64,000 nucleotides of DNA. Origin: Micavibrio_A sp964539025. Lineage in GTDB: Bacteria; Pseudomonadota; Alphaproteobacteria; Micavibrionales; Micavibrionaceae. The notes under the pieces were generated by a model that was given only the letters and a program-made list of their open reading frames with translations, did no database searches and was not told the DNA's origin. Shown in pieces: positions 9,704 to 18,429 of the stretch. Where the stretch lies: positions 62,001-126,000 of the forward strand of contig CAZIFA010000002.1 in NCBI GenBank assembly GCA_964539025.1. The letters are read 5' to 3'. The first letter of the stretch is position 1; each line of letters starts with the position of its first letter. The position numbers and the translations under genes are program-made.

Positions 9704-10666
9704 ATGAAGACCTTCATGCTCCATGTTCTCGCCGCCATCTCCGTGTTTTTGATGGGCACCCTTCCAGCCGCCGCTTTCGAGCCCAAGCCGACCGAACTGG
9801 GATTCCAGCCGCCCGCTTCGCCGAACATGGTTCGCCTGGAAGACTTCCACAACAACATTCTGATGTGGGTGATCACCGCCATCGTTATTTTCGTCTTTAT
9901 CCTGCTCGCCTGGGTCTGCATCCGCTATAATTCCAAAACCAACCCCGTACCGAGCAAAACGACGCACAACGTACTGCTAGAAGTCGTCTGGACAGTTATC
10001 CCCATAGTTATCCTTATCGTAATTGCTGTCCCGTCCTACAAATTGTTGTTCTATCTCGACCGCACGACGACGCCGGACATGACACTGAAAATTTCCGGCT
10101 ATCAATGGGGATGGACGTACACATACCCTGAACAAGGCGATCTGGAATTCAACGCCGATATCATCCGCGGTGAGAAAAGCGCCGAAGGGCATGCAGCGTC
10201 TCCCGAAGCCGACATGGTGGAGATCAACAAGTACATCCCCGAAGGCAAAGGCCGCCGCCTGCTTGAGACGTACAATCCAATCGTTCTGCCGATCGAAAAG
10301 AACATACAGATTCTGACAACTGCCTCTGATGTTATCCACGCTTGGACCATTCCCGCCTTTGGCGTGAAAAAAGATGCGGTTCCGGGACGTACGAACGAAA
10401 CATGGGTCCGTATCACCGAACCCGGCATCTATTACGGGCAATGTTCTGAAATTTGCGGGATCGACCATGCCTCGATGCCGATTTCCGCCTACGCCGTACC
10501 GTTTACAGAATACGAAGCATGGGTTGCTTGCGTAAAAGGCGACGGACCTGAAGCCAAAGCCGACTTCCCGTCCCGCGCCTGCGTTCAAAAACTCGGCCTC
10601 GACAAATACAGAACCTTACAAAAAGGCCACGAAGTGGCACAAACCAACGCAGGAGCTAGCGAATAA
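9704..10666 (+). CDS. coxB: Cytochrome c oxidase subunit II
   Basis: Carries the CuA centre that takes electrons from cytochrome c and passes them to subunit I. A signal-like N terminus (MKTFMLHVLAAISVFLMG) is followed by two membrane helices (residues ~45-65 and ~85-110) and a periplasmic cupredoxin domain. CuA ligands are visible: QCSEICGIDHASM contains Cys247, Cys251, His255 and Met258, with the earlier His in VIHAWTIPAFGVK. A TTG six bases upstream (9698) is also in frame, but the ATG is preferred. There is no heme c domain, so this is an aa3-type enzyme. Its stop overlaps the coxA start by one base (TAATG), implying coupled translation. Confidence 0.96.
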   Translation: MKTFMLHVLAAISVFLMGTLPAAAFEPKPTELGFQPPASPNMVRLEDFHNNILMWVITAIVIFVFILLAWVCIRYNSKTNPVPSKTTHNVLLEVVWTVIPIVILIVIAVPSYKLLFYLDRTTTPDMTLKISGYQWGWTYTYPEQGDLEFNADIIRGEKSAEGHAASPEADMVEINKYIPEGKGRRLLETYNPIVLPIEKNIQILTTASDVIHAWTIPAFGVKKDAVPGRTNETWVRITEPGIYYGQCSEICGIDHASMPISAYAVPFTEYEAWVACVKGDGPEAKADFPSRACVQKLGLDKYRTLQKGHEVAQTNAGASE

Positions 10667-12372
10667 TGACTGCCGCCCACGCCACCACAGCCGATCATCA
10701 CGACGATCACGCGCATGACCACAAGCCCGGGTTTTTCGTCCGCTGGTTCTGTTCCACGAACCATAAAGATATCGGCACACTCTACATAATCTTCTCGATC
10801 CTCGCGGCCCTTGTCGGTGGCTGGTTCTCGATGATGATGCGCCACGAACTGGGCGATCCGGGATTACAACTCGCCGAAAACGGCCACCAATGGAACGTCT
10901 GGGTCACGGCGCATGGCCTGATCATGGTGTTCTTCGTCGTCATGCCGGGGTTGATCGGTGGATTCGGCAACTGGTTCTTGCCATTGATGATCGGCGCGCC
11001 CGATATGGCCTTCCCGCGTCTGAACAATATTTCTTTCTGGCTGATCGTGCCTGCCTTCTTGCTGCTCGTCGGCTCCGCGTTCGTCAACGGCGGTCCGGGC
11101 GCAGGCGCCGGTACGGGCTGGACAGTATACCCGCCGCTCTCGGGTAAAACCGGCCATTCCGGCATGTCTGTCGATATGGCGATCTTTGCGCTTCACCTGG
11201 CGGGCGCTTCGTCCATCTTGGGCGCTGCAAACTTCATCACCACCGTCTTCAACATGCGCGCGCCGGGCATGACGATGCACAAAATGCCGCTGTTCGTCTG
11301 GGCCATGCTGGTCACGGCCTTCCTGCTGGTCCTCGCCGTTCCCGTACTTGGCGGCGCGATCACGATGCTTCTGACCGATAGAAACTTCGGCACAGCGTTC
11401 TTCAACCCCGAAGGCGGCGGCGATCCGATCCTGTTCCAGCATTTGTTCTGGTTCTTCGGCCACCCCGAAGTCTACATCATGATCCTGCCCGCGTTCGGCA
11501 TCATCTCCCAGATTGTATCCACCTTCTCGAAAAAACCTGTGTTCGGTTATCTGGGCATGGCATACGCGATGGTTGCTATCGGCGTTGTCGGTTTCATCGT
11601 GTGGGCGCACCACATGTACACGACGGGTATCAGCGTCAACACACAAGCCTACTTCACGGCCGCGACGTTGATCATCGCCGTTCCGACAGGCGTTAAGATC
11701 TTCTCATGGATCGCAACCATGTGGGGCGGATCAATCGAATTTAAAACGCCGATGCTCTGGGCGATCGGACTCATCTTCCTTTTCACCGTCGGCGGTGTTA
11801 CGGGCGTCGTTCTTGCCAACGCAGGTATGGATACATCTTTGCACGACACTTACTATGTCGTTGCGCACTTCCACTACGTGCTCTCATTGGGCGCTGTGTT
11901 CGGTCTGTTTGCCGGCTGGTATTACTGGATCGGCAAAATGTCGGGCCGTCAGTATCCGGAATGGGCGGGTGCCTTGCATTTCTGGATCACGTTCGTTGGC
12001 GTCAATTTGATCTTCTTCCCGCAACATTTCTTGGGCCTGCAAGGCATGCCGCGTCGCTATGTCGATTACACCGCGCCGCCCATCCCCAAAGAAATGGAAG
12101 GCATGCTCCACAATCCTATTGAGAAAATCAAATGGATCATCGCGAACGAAGAATACGGGCTGCATTTGTACAACTATATCTCGACGCTCGGCGCGTATAT
12201 GACGGGCGGATCGGTGATATTGTTCCTGATGATCGTGATCTACACACTCACTTGCGGCCGTAAAGTCGGCGGCAATTACTGGAACGTGCAACCACAATGC
12301 ATGACGCTGGAATGGACGCTGCCTTCACCGCCGCCCTTCCACCAGTTCGATATCCAACCGAAGATCAAATAA
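10666..12372 (+). CDS. coxA: Cytochrome c oxidase subunit I
   Basis: Catalytic, proton-pumping subunit holding heme a and the heme a3-CuB site. At 568 residues with twelve hydrophobic helices it is a standard type A oxidase. Heme and copper ligands are present: His83 in TAHGLIMVFFVVMPG, His266 and Tyr270 in HPEVY (the cross-linked pair), His315-His316 in WAHHMYTTG, and His401/His403 in VVAHFHYVLS. The N terminus has an unusual His/Asp-rich run (DHHDDHAHDHK), possibly metal-binding. A ribosome binding site (AGGAG) lies at the end of coxB. A terminator follows directly, so the assembly genes 5 kb downstream need their own promoter. Confidence 0.97.
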   Translation: MTAAHATTADHHDDHAHDHKPGFFVRWFCSTNHKDIGTLYIIFSILAALVGGWFSMMMRHELGDPGLQLAENGHQWNVWVTAHGLIMVFFVVMPGLIGGFGNWFLPLMIGAPDMAFPRLNNISFWLIVPAFLLLVGSAFVNGGPGAGAGTGWTVYPPLSGKTGHSGMSVDMAIFALHLAGASSILGAANFITTVFNMRAPGMTMHKMPLFVWAMLVTAFLLVLAVPVLGGAITMLLTDRNFGTAFFNPEGGGDPILFQHLFWFFGHPEVYIMILPAFGIISQIVSTFSKKPVFGYLGMAYAMVAIGVVGFIVWAHHMYTTGISVNTQAYFTAATLIIAVPTGVKIFSWIATMWGGSIEFKTPMLWAIGLIFLFTVGGVTGVVLANAGMDTSLHDTYYVVAHFHYVLSLGAVFGLFAGWYYWIGKMSGRQYPEWAGALHFWITFVGVNLIFFPQHFLGLQGMPRRYVDYTAPPIPKEMEGMLHNPIEKIKWIIANEEYGLHLYNYISTLGAYMTGGSVILFLMIVIYTLTCGRKVGGNYWNVQPQCMTLEWTLPSPPPFHQFDIQPKIK

Positions 12373-12380
12373 CGAAAAAT

Positions 12381-12403
12381 CCCCGCTTTTGGCGGGGTTT
12401 TTT
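12381..12403. terminator. Bidirectional intrinsic terminator after coxA
   Basis: A GC stem-loop (CCCCGC-TTTT-GGCGGGG, 12381-12397) is followed by a T run to 12403 on the plus strand and preceded by an A run, so it can also stop the convergent repeat-protein gene. It closes the coxB-coxA unit. Confidence 0.9.
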
Positions 12404-12447
12404 ATAACGCAATGTTCAATTCATACCATGCTGGAAATCGTGCACTT

Positions 12448-13563
12448 CTACCCCAATCTTTTCTCAAAAACAGCAGGTGGGGAAGCAGGGGATTGAACCG
12501 GCGCCTGTTCCGTTCGCGCATTCATATTGTCAGCGACACGATCCCGCACGTGTTTACTTTCGTCTCCCGCCAAGGTTGTTAAAATATTCAGCGGAGTATT
12601 TTTATTTTTGGCAACATGGGCGCGCACCACCCACTCTTTATCTTCTGCCAGACTTGCCAAAATTCTGGATGAAGAACTTTCATTACCAGCGACATGACAA
12701 CGCACATGCACCCCCTCGTCTTTTGCCAGTTTTACTAAAATTCCCAGCGGAGTATTTTTATTTTCAGCAACACTTGAGCGCACGACCCAATCTTCATCTT
12801 TCGCCAGCTCTGCCAAAACCTCCGATGGAGCATTTTCGTTTTTGGCAACGGCGCAACGAATCCCTGTGCTTCCGTCTTTTGTTAATTTCGTTAAAACATC
12901 CGGCGGAGTATTCTTGTTCGCAGCCGCGTGACTACATACAAGCTCTTCTTTGTCTTCGGTCAGATTTCTTAAGACTTCCGAAGGGGTATTTTCATTGCCG
13001 GCAACATAACAGCGTACATCCCGGTTCGCATCTTTTGCCAGTTCTGCCAAAATATCCGGCGTAGCACTTTTATTCTTGGCAACGTGGCAACGTACCCCCT
13101 TATCCTCGTCTTTTGACAGATCTACTAGAAATTTTACAGGCAACTCTTTATAGCGGGAGATTCTTTCGCGCGCTGCGGCGCCTGCATTCTCCAATATTAT
13201 TTCGAGGGCTTTTGGTGTGAACGGCAAAGGATGTGTTTCGTCCTGCAAAACATCGTAGGTCAGATTGTTGGCCAGATCATTCAACATTGTTTTGTGGTTC
13301 GGATGATTTTTTAGAACACCCACCAGAGTTTCAATGATCTTTCTGCCAAGCGGAAGCCGCGCCTCTACATCAAGCGTCTCACATTCTTTAGGAGTATCCT
13401 CATTAAAAATGTTTTCTAAGCTTTTGTGCAAACCTGCTTCGGACAGATCGACTGCTGTCGTTCGAAGCGTTTCCAACCGGGCAAGGATTGTATTTGATCT
13501 CTCCTCCCATATCTGAAGGGGCGATTTTTCGCTTGCCGCGTTCATTACATTTTTCGGATCCAT
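12448..13563 (-). CDS. Leucine-rich-repeat-variant (LRV-like) repeat protein
   Basis: A 371-residue protein whose second half is built of eight tandem repeats of 26 residues (78 bp at DNA level). The consensus is roughly VLAELAKDEDxxVRxxVAxN followed by KNTPxx, which matches the leucine-rich variant / HEAT-like solenoids that bind other proteins. The N-terminal ~160 residues are helical without repeats. The C terminus is a short Pro/Ala-rich tail. There is no signal peptide, so it should be cytoplasmic. The start is well supported by GGAG before the ATG at 13561-13563. It interrupts the oxidase locus and nothing links it to respiration. The DNA repeats show only moderate identity, so the array is not recent. 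Confidence 0.8.
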   Translation of the reverse strand: MDPKNVMNAASEKSPLQIWEERSNTILARLETLRTTAVDLSEAGLHKSLENIFNEDTPKECETLDVEARLPLGRKIIETLVGVLKNHPNHKTMLNDLANNLTYDVLQDETHPLPFTPKALEIILENAGAAARERISRYKELPVKFLVDLSKDEDKGVRCHVAKNKSATPDILAELAKDANRDVRCYVAGNENTPSEVLRNLTEDKEELVCSHAAANKNTPPDVLTKLTKDGSTGIRCAVAKNENAPSEVLAELAKDEDWVVRSSVAENKNTPLGILVKLAKDEGVHVRCHVAGNESSSSRILASLAEDKEWVVRAHVAKNKNTPLNILTTLAGDESKHVRDRVADNMNARTEQAPVQSPASPPAVFEKRLG

Positions 13564-13690
13564 TAATTACTCCATAGGTCTTGATAATCTGATTGGCCAT
13601 ATTATTCTTTTTTTGTTTTATGTCAAAAAATACTTTGTTTCGCTTTCAATCCTTATTCAATAAAAAATCCTGCTATTTTAAATGTTTAAC

Positions 13691-13712
13691 AAAAACCTCC
13701 ACTTGACGTGGA
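13691..13712 (-). terminator. Weak terminator candidate for the duplicated membrane protein gene
   Basis: TCCAC (13698-13702) pairs with GTGGA (13708-13712), and five A residues at 13691-13695 give a short T run on the minus strand. The stem is only five pairs long. The gap 13564-13719 is otherwise AT-rich and holds no gene. Confidence 0.35.
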
Positions 13713-13719
13713 AACTCTT

Positions 13720-14370
13720 TTAGCCGGGACTATTGTCCGGCACGGGCAGGTTAGATGTATGCCCATCCCTGTACGGCACCAGAACGCGATAACCGCGATA
13801 CGCCGCCATCTTCCCAAATTCGGTGAACAGAACGCCCGCTAACGCTGGCAGCCCCACCGTACTCGCCGTCAAAGCCACGCCGACAATCAAGCCCGCCCCC
13901 GCCATCGTAAACGTGCTACCCACGCCAGAACGCTCGGTTGGATTCATCCATGCATGAGATCTGTTCAAAGTCGCCGCTTCGTAGAAATCGAGCAGCTTGC
14001 GACCAAAACTCTGCGGCGCGCCGTTTTGCGGGCCATAGGGCATGGTGACGCGAAGTCCGCGATAGGCCAGGAACTTTGCCCCTTCCATCGCCACGATGCC
14101 TATGGCGGACACGGTAAGTCCCGTGCTGGCGACCGGAACCACCACGCCAATAAAACCCAGCACCGCCGCCGCGCCGAAAATATATTTCAGATGCCCCGGA
14201 TGTGAGGCCGGAATATGCGGATGCTCACGGTTGACGCTCGCCGCTTCGAGAATATCGATTCCGGCCTTGGCTGTTTCCTTGGCCCTTCCAGCCGCGGATT
14301 TAGCGTTTTTTTGTGTGAAGACGGATTTGATTGCGCCCGCTGCTGCGGCCGCTTTATCGAACAATGACAT
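13720..14370 (-). CDS. Internally duplicated membrane-associated hypothetical protein
   Basis: A 216-residue protein made of two copies of a ~70-residue unit. Copy one runs from ILEAASVNREHP to AKFLAYRGLRVTMPY, and copy two from FYEAATLNRSHA to GKMAAYRGYRVLVPY. Each has an EAA(S/T)xNR motif, a long Gly/Val/Ala hydrophobic hairpin able to cross the membrane, and a closing AYRGxRVxxPY motif. The N terminus is a basic, Ala-rich amphipathic segment. No known family comes to mind. The start has AGGA upstream of the ATG at 14368-14370. It is the last minus-strand gene of the block inserted in the oxidase locus. A membrane-anchoring or pore-like role can only be guessed. Confidence 0.7.
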   Translation of the reverse strand: MSLFDKAAAAAGAIKSVFTQKNAKSAAGRAKETAKAGIDILEAASVNREHPHIPASHPGHLKYIFGAAAVLGFIGVVVPVASTGLTVSAIGIVAMEGAKFLAYRGLRVTMPYGPQNGAPQSFGRKLLDFYEAATLNRSHAWMNPTERSGVGSTFTMAGAGLIVGVALTASTVGLPALAGVLFTEFGKMAAYRGYRVLVPYRDGHTSNLPVPDNSPG

Positions 14371-14498
14371 TTTTTCCTACCCTGTTAACTTTTTTATTTA
14401 TTAATTGGGCACATCATACCAGAAATCCCAAAAATGGGAAGATTGGCGTATTTTCTTTTCTTGCGAAGTCCGGATAATCCTGCTTTTGTAAGGGCTTA

Positions 14499-16031
14499 AT
14501 GACCAAGAATCTTGCAGAACAATTATTTGAAGAAGCGCTTCGCGCCCGTACGCGTGTATATCAGGCGGGCGAGGCCACGCCGTTGCAGGAAATCCGCACC
14601 AACGGCGAGCAATACCGCGTGTTCGTCAAACGCGAGGATTTAGGCCCGATCAACGCCTATAAATGGCGCGGCGCGTATAACGCCGTCCACGCCCATCATG
14701 AAAAAACCGGCTGTACCACCATCGTCGCGGCAAGCGCGGGAAACCATGCGCAGGGCGTTGCACTCGCCGCCAAAAAACTGGGGCTCAAAGCAAAAATCTT
14801 TATGCCGATCTCGACGCCGATGATGAAACAAGTCTCGGTCAAACGTCATGGCGGCGACAGCGTCGAAATCATCCTGCACGGCGATGCGTACAACGATTCC
14901 GCCGACGCCGCGAAACAATACGTCGAAAAACATGGCTCCACCTACATCCACCCGTTCGATGATCTTTACACCATGGCGGGACAGGCGACGATCGCCGATG
15001 AAATTATGCTTTCGGGCCAAGGTCCGTTCGACATCGCTTTCCTACAAATCGGCGGCGGCGGCATGGCGGGCGCAGTCGCGGCATGGCTGAAACTCCACCA
15101 TCCCGGTATCAAAATCGTCGGCGTCGAAGGCGTCGATCAAGCCTCGATGAAAACATCGGTAGAGGCTGGGCAACCGCTCACCCTCAATTCCGTCGATACG
15201 TTCTGTGATGGCACCGCCGTCACCCGCCCCGGCGATCTGACATTCGAAATCTGCCGCAAATACATAGACGCGTACATCACCGTCACCAATGAAGAAGTCG
15301 CCGCCGCGATTCAGAATATGTGGGATTCCAGCCGCGTGATTCCCGAACCTTCGGGCGCGATGGGGCTTGCAGGACTCACACAATATGCACAGGCTTATCC
15401 ACAAGAAGTACGGGGCAAAAAACTGCTCTGCATACTCACCGGCGCGAACATGGATTTCGGCAAACTCTCGCAAATCGCGCAAAGATCGGCCATCGGATCG
15501 CATCGCCGCCGCTATATCCGCTTTCACATCGGCGAAGAAAGGGGCGGCATGCTTGCGCTGCTCGACAAACATTTCAAAGACATCAGCGTCTCTGAATTTC
15601 TGTACGGCAAAATCCATGAATCTGAGGCGTGGCCGATCATCGGCCTCGAAGCCGCGCCGGAAACCATGGAAAAAATCGACGGCGCGCTGACCAAGGCAGG
15701 CGTACAGTTCGAAGACGTAACACTCGATCCGGACATCCAGTACCGCATCATCAATTACAATCCGGCCTTGTTCAAAGATCCCGTCCTGATGCACATACAA
15801 TTTCCGGAACGCAAAGGCGCCTTGCGCGATTTCATGCGCAAAATCTCCGGCGTCGCCAATGTCTGCTATTTCAACTATGCCACGACGGGCGAAGTCGTGG
15901 GCCGCGCCATCATGGGCTTCGAATTCGATTCCCCGGCCCAAAAGACGGAATTCTTCAAACTGATCGAAGACACAATCGTCACCTGCAAACTTGTCGACGA
16001 CCACGCCGCGAAGCGGATATTGCAGTTTTAG
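14499..16031 (+). CDS. ilvA: Threonine ammonia-lyase (threonine dehydratase), biosynthetic type
   Basis: PLP enzyme converting threonine to 2-oxobutyrate, the first step of isoleucine synthesis. At 510 residues it has the long form with a regulatory C terminus. The PLP lysine is Lys55 in AYKWRGAYNA. The phosphate-binding glycine loop is GGGGMAGAVAA (~residues 186-196). The substrate loop is SAGNHAQGVAL. The last ~170 residues form the two ACT-like domains that normally give feedback inhibition by isoleucine. The ATG at 14499 follows AAGGG. Its last 4 bases overlap the convergent kinase gene. Confidence 0.94.
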   Translation: MTKNLAEQLFEEALRARTRVYQAGEATPLQEIRTNGEQYRVFVKREDLGPINAYKWRGAYNAVHAHHEKTGCTTIVAASAGNHAQGVALAAKKLGLKAKIFMPISTPMMKQVSVKRHGGDSVEIILHGDAYNDSADAAKQYVEKHGSTYIHPFDDLYTMAGQATIADEIMLSGQGPFDIAFLQIGGGGMAGAVAAWLKLHHPGIKIVGVEGVDQASMKTSVEAGQPLTLNSVDTFCDGTAVTRPGDLTFEICRKYIDAYITVTNEEVAAAIQNMWDSSRVIPEPSGAMGLAGLTQYAQAYPQEVRGKKLLCILTGANMDFGKLSQIAQRSAIGSHRRRYIRFHIGEERGGMLALLDKHFKDISVSEFLYGKIHESEAWPIIGLEAAPETMEKIDGALTKAGVQFEDVTLDPDIQYRIINYNPALFKDPVLMHIQFPERKGALRDFMRKISGVANVCYFNYATTGEVVGRAIMGFEFDSPAQKTEFFKLIEDTIVTCKLVDDHAAKRILQF

Positions 16032-16945
16032 GGCGTATAGTTTCTGCCGCCGCCGGGCGCGCTGGAATCCAGCCTGTTCAAAAGCTGCTTCAATTGGCTT
16101 CGACACTCACCAGCATCACCGGGATCTCCAAGCCGCTCGCTGATAACCACACCGTACAGCGCATTTTCCGCGAGGCCCAAGAGCAATCTGCGGCGATCGA
16201 TCGTAAAACCGGATTCCGCCTCGTATCCCGCGATCATCGGCTCTTCCAGCGACGGGCATTCTTTTAAAATATCGCCTATATCTTTTTCAGGGAAATTCGC
16301 GCCGCATTCGGCAAAATCCAAAATCCCGCACACTTCCAATCCTGAAAATAAAAGATTGGATGTGTTGAAATCATTGTGCGCGGGCCGCTTGATTATATCT
16401 GTTGGAATCCGCGCATATTCCTGCTCGAGAAAGGCAATGGCGTCCTGATAAAAACCACGGGCGGGAATAATCTTCTTGATCTCATCGAACGGCCCCGATG
16501 AATCCGTGAGTTGCAAATACGGCACAGTTGCCATCGCCGCATGAAGCCGCGCCAATGTCCGGCCGATATTCTCCCCGAGAATGCGTTTATCGGACGAAGA
16601 CAATTCTTCGATCATATAGACATACAAAGGCGCGCCTTCCTTTTTGGTCATGCGCAGCCACAAGGCAAATCCATCCTTTGCGAGAGGCGAATCCAAAGGC
16701 ACATCGCCTTTTTCCAACGCGCGTGGCAGCAAATCCCGAATGGGCTGAACATCGGCGAACATGGTCAGGGCCGCATATTCTTTTTCTATTTTTTTCCGCC
16801 CGCTGCCGACCCCGCCGCAATTTTCGCGGGCGAGTTTTAGAACCGTGCCGTCCCCCAGGTCGTACACACGCCCCCAAATCCCCTCACCCAGAAGGCGAGC
16901 TATACGCGGGCTGAACGATTGAATGGCAAAGGAATTTTGTTTCAT
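16028..16945 (-). CDS. APH-family phosphotransferase (aminoglycoside/choline kinase-like)
   Basis: A protein of ~305 residues with the protein-kinase-like fold of the APH family. A glycine-rich loop (LLGEGIWGRVYDLGDG) precedes a VLKLAR lysine, the catalytic motif is HNDFNTSNLLF, and the metal motif is GILDFAECG. The substrate cannot be told from sequence. Homoserine kinase ThrB belongs to the same superfamily and often lies near oxidase genes in this class, but the motifs here do not specifically support ThrB. In-frame ATGs exist at 16943-16945, 16958-16960 and 16997-16999. The innermost is used because it leaves room for a promoter before the divergent small gene at 17014. Confidence 0.75.
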   Translation of the reverse strand: MKQNSFAIQSFSPRIARLLGEGIWGRVYDLGDGTVLKLARENCGGVGSGRKKIEKEYAALTMFADVQPIRDLLPRALEKGDVPLDSPLAKDGFALWLRMTKKEGAPLYVYMIEELSSSDKRILGENIGRTLARLHAAMATVPYLQLTDSSGPFDEIKKIIPARGFYQDAIAFLEQEYARIPTDIIKRPAHNDFNTSNLLFSGLEVCGILDFAECGANFPEKDIGDILKECPSLEEPMIAGYEAESGFTIDRRRLLLGLAENALYGVVISERLGDPGDAGECRSQLKQLLNRLDSSAPGGGRNYTP

Positions 16946-17013
16946 ACTATCTTTTACCATATAGTTACGCGGGTAGCCTAGCGATCTTCTTTCCCTCATG
17001 ATAAAATCACCCC

Positions 17014-17253
17014 ATGATCCGTTTTGCCGTTTTTATATTCTTCTTCATCCATCTGGCGATCCTGCTCAAAGCGCACCATCTGCGCTGGATCGGCCATGTG
17101 ACGGGCTGGGGAACCTGCCTGCTTTTCATCGGCCTGTATGTCTTCCGGGTTGAGGAAAACAGCGATCTGACATTCCTTGTCATGGCCTTCCTGACCGGAA
17201 TTTCCATGCTTGGCGCAGAGCTTGCCGCCAAGGCCCTGAAAAAGTCTCTGTAA
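17014..17253 (+). CDS. Small membrane protein, unknown function
   Basis: 79 residues with two or three hydrophobic segments (MIRFAVFIFFFIHLAILL, GWGTCLLFIGLYVF and FLVMAFLTGISMLGAEL) and a basic end (AAKALKKSL). It is followed at once by a palindromic element and then ctaB. The open frame fits a real small inner-membrane protein, but no ribosome binding site is evident and no family is recognised. Confidence 0.5.
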   Translation: MIRFAVFIFFFIHLAILLKAHHLRWIGHVTGWGTCLLFIGLYVFRVEENSDLTFLVMAFLTGISMLGAELAAKALKKSL

Positions 17254-17364
17254 TGTCATGCCCGCGAAGGCGGGCATCCGGCTAAATTATGGGCGCGGCA
17301 ACGCCGTGCTTCATTCCGGATCCCCGATGTTAATGTTCCGCTGCGCGGAACCTCGGGGATGACA
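17254..17364. repeat. Palindromic intergenic element (111 bp)
   Basis: Starts with TGTCAT and ends with ATGACA. Inside are an 8 bp perfect hairpin, ATGCCCGC-GAAG-GCGGGCAT (17258-17277), and a nested hairpin: ATCCCCGA (17320-17327) pairs with TCGGGGAT (17353-17360) around GTTCCGC-TGC-GCGGAAC (17335-17351). It lies between the small membrane protein gene and ctaB. Confidence 0.7.
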
Positions 17365-17416
17365 AAAGGGGAAGATTTTGGATGCTTTTTGCCCACTGCC
17401 TTGGTAAAAGAACCCC

Positions 17417-18307
17417 ATGAGTGACGTTGCCGCCACAGAAACGATTTCCGAAGCTTCGGTTCGCGATTATTTCACCCTGCTCAAACCCAAGGTGATGTCG
17501 CTTGTCGTGTTCACGGGATTCGCGGGCATGTGGGTGGCACCCGGTTTTTCGAATCTCCATCCCCTGATCGCCGCCACCGCCGTTTTGTGCATCGCACTTG
17601 GCGCGGGCGCGGCAGGCGCGATCAACATGTGGTACGACCGCGACATCGACGCCGTGATGAAGCGCACGAAGAACCGTCCTATTCCGCTGGGCCGCATCAA
17701 TCCCGACGAAGCGCTCTCCTTCGGCGTTATCCTCTCGCTGCTTTCGGTCATGACGATGGGCGTTGCGGTGAACTGGATGGCCGCCGCGTTGCTTGGCTTT
17801 GCGAATTTATTTTATGTGTTCGTCTACACGATGTGGCTCAAACGTCGCACGCCGCAAAATATCGTGATCGGCGGCGCGGCGGGCGCGTTCCCGCCGATGA
17901 TCGGCTGGGCAGCAGTGACAGGCGATATCACGACCGCGAGCATCGTCCTCTTTGCTATTATCTTCTTCTGGACGCCGCCGCATTTCTGGGCGCTCTCGCT
18001 CTTCGCTAATTCCGATTACAAAGCCGCGAACATTCCGATGATGCCTGTTATCAAAGGTGAGCGTTCGACGAAAATCCAGATGATGGCCTACACATTGCTC
18101 ATGGTTCCGTTATCGGTGGCGCCGTATATTCTGGGCATCGCAGGTATGGGGTATGGCATTTTCGCCTTCGCGCTGTCGGTGTTTTTCCTGTTCACGAATT
18201 TCCGCGTTCTGATCGATAAGACCGATAAAAGCGCGCGCCTGATGTTCGGTTATTCGGTATTTTATTTGTTCGCGCTGTTCGCGGCATTGATGATTGATAA
18301 GGTATAA
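17417..18307 (+). CDS. ctaB: Protoheme IX farnesyltransferase (heme O synthase)
   Basis: Membrane prenyltransferase that farnesylates heme B to heme O, the precursor of heme A for the oxidase encoded upstream. 296 residues and about eight or nine helices. The family motif NMWYDRDIDAVMKRTKNRP (residues ~73-91) carries the Asp-rich metal site, and a second conserved loop is FFWTPPHFWALSL (~190). The N terminus (EASVRDYFTLLKPKVMSLVVF) is typical. It begins the assembly-gene half of the oxidase locus and is followed 2 bp later by the coxF-like gene. No heme A synthase (CtaA) gene is visible in this window. Confidence 0.95.
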   Translation: MSDVAATETISEASVRDYFTLLKPKVMSLVVFTGFAGMWVAPGFSNLHPLIAATAVLCIALGAGAAGAINMWYDRDIDAVMKRTKNRPIPLGRINPDEALSFGVILSLLSVMTMGVAVNWMAAALLGFANLFYVFVYTMWLKRRTPQNIVIGGAAGAFPPMIGWAAVTGDITTASIVLFAIIFFWTPPHFWALSLFANSDYKAANIPMMPVIKGERSTKIQMMAYTLLMVPLSVAPYILGIAGMGYGIFAFALSVFFLFTNFRVLIDKTDKSARLMFGYSVFYLFALFAALMIDKV

Positions 18308-18309
18308 AA

Positions 18310-18429
18310 ATGCCCCTCTCCGACATTCACAAAAGAAAACGTACCAAGAATTTTATGATCCTCGCCGCCGTGTTCGGATGGATCGCGCTGATCTGGGCGA
18401 TCACGATGATCAAAATTGCCAATGGCTGA
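18310..18429 (+). CDS. Small CoxF-like oxidase assembly membrane protein
   Basis: A 39-residue protein: a basic, hydrophilic N terminus (MPLSDIHKRKRTKNF) followed by one membrane helix (MILAAVFGWIALIWAITMI). The position, straight after ctaB and before ctaG, together with the basic-head/single-helix layout, matches the tiny CoxF proteins found in alphaproteobacterial oxidase operons. The assignment rests on context and shape, since little sequence is available to compare. The ATG lies 3 bases after the ctaB stop, and the gene overlaps the next one by 8 bases. Confidence 0.65.
   Translation: MPLSDIHKRKRTKNFMILAAVFGWIALIWAITMIKIANG

Noticed and set aside
12550..13140. Regularly spaced 78 bp DNA repeats resembling a CRISPR-like array
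   Set aside because: The period is a multiple of three, lies wholly in one coding frame and translates into 26-residue protein repeats with diverged DNA.
16028..16945. Homoserine kinase ThrB as identity of the APH-fold protein
   Set aside because: ThrB of this class is an APH-fold enzyme and often near oxidase genes, but only the general kinase motifs are visible here.
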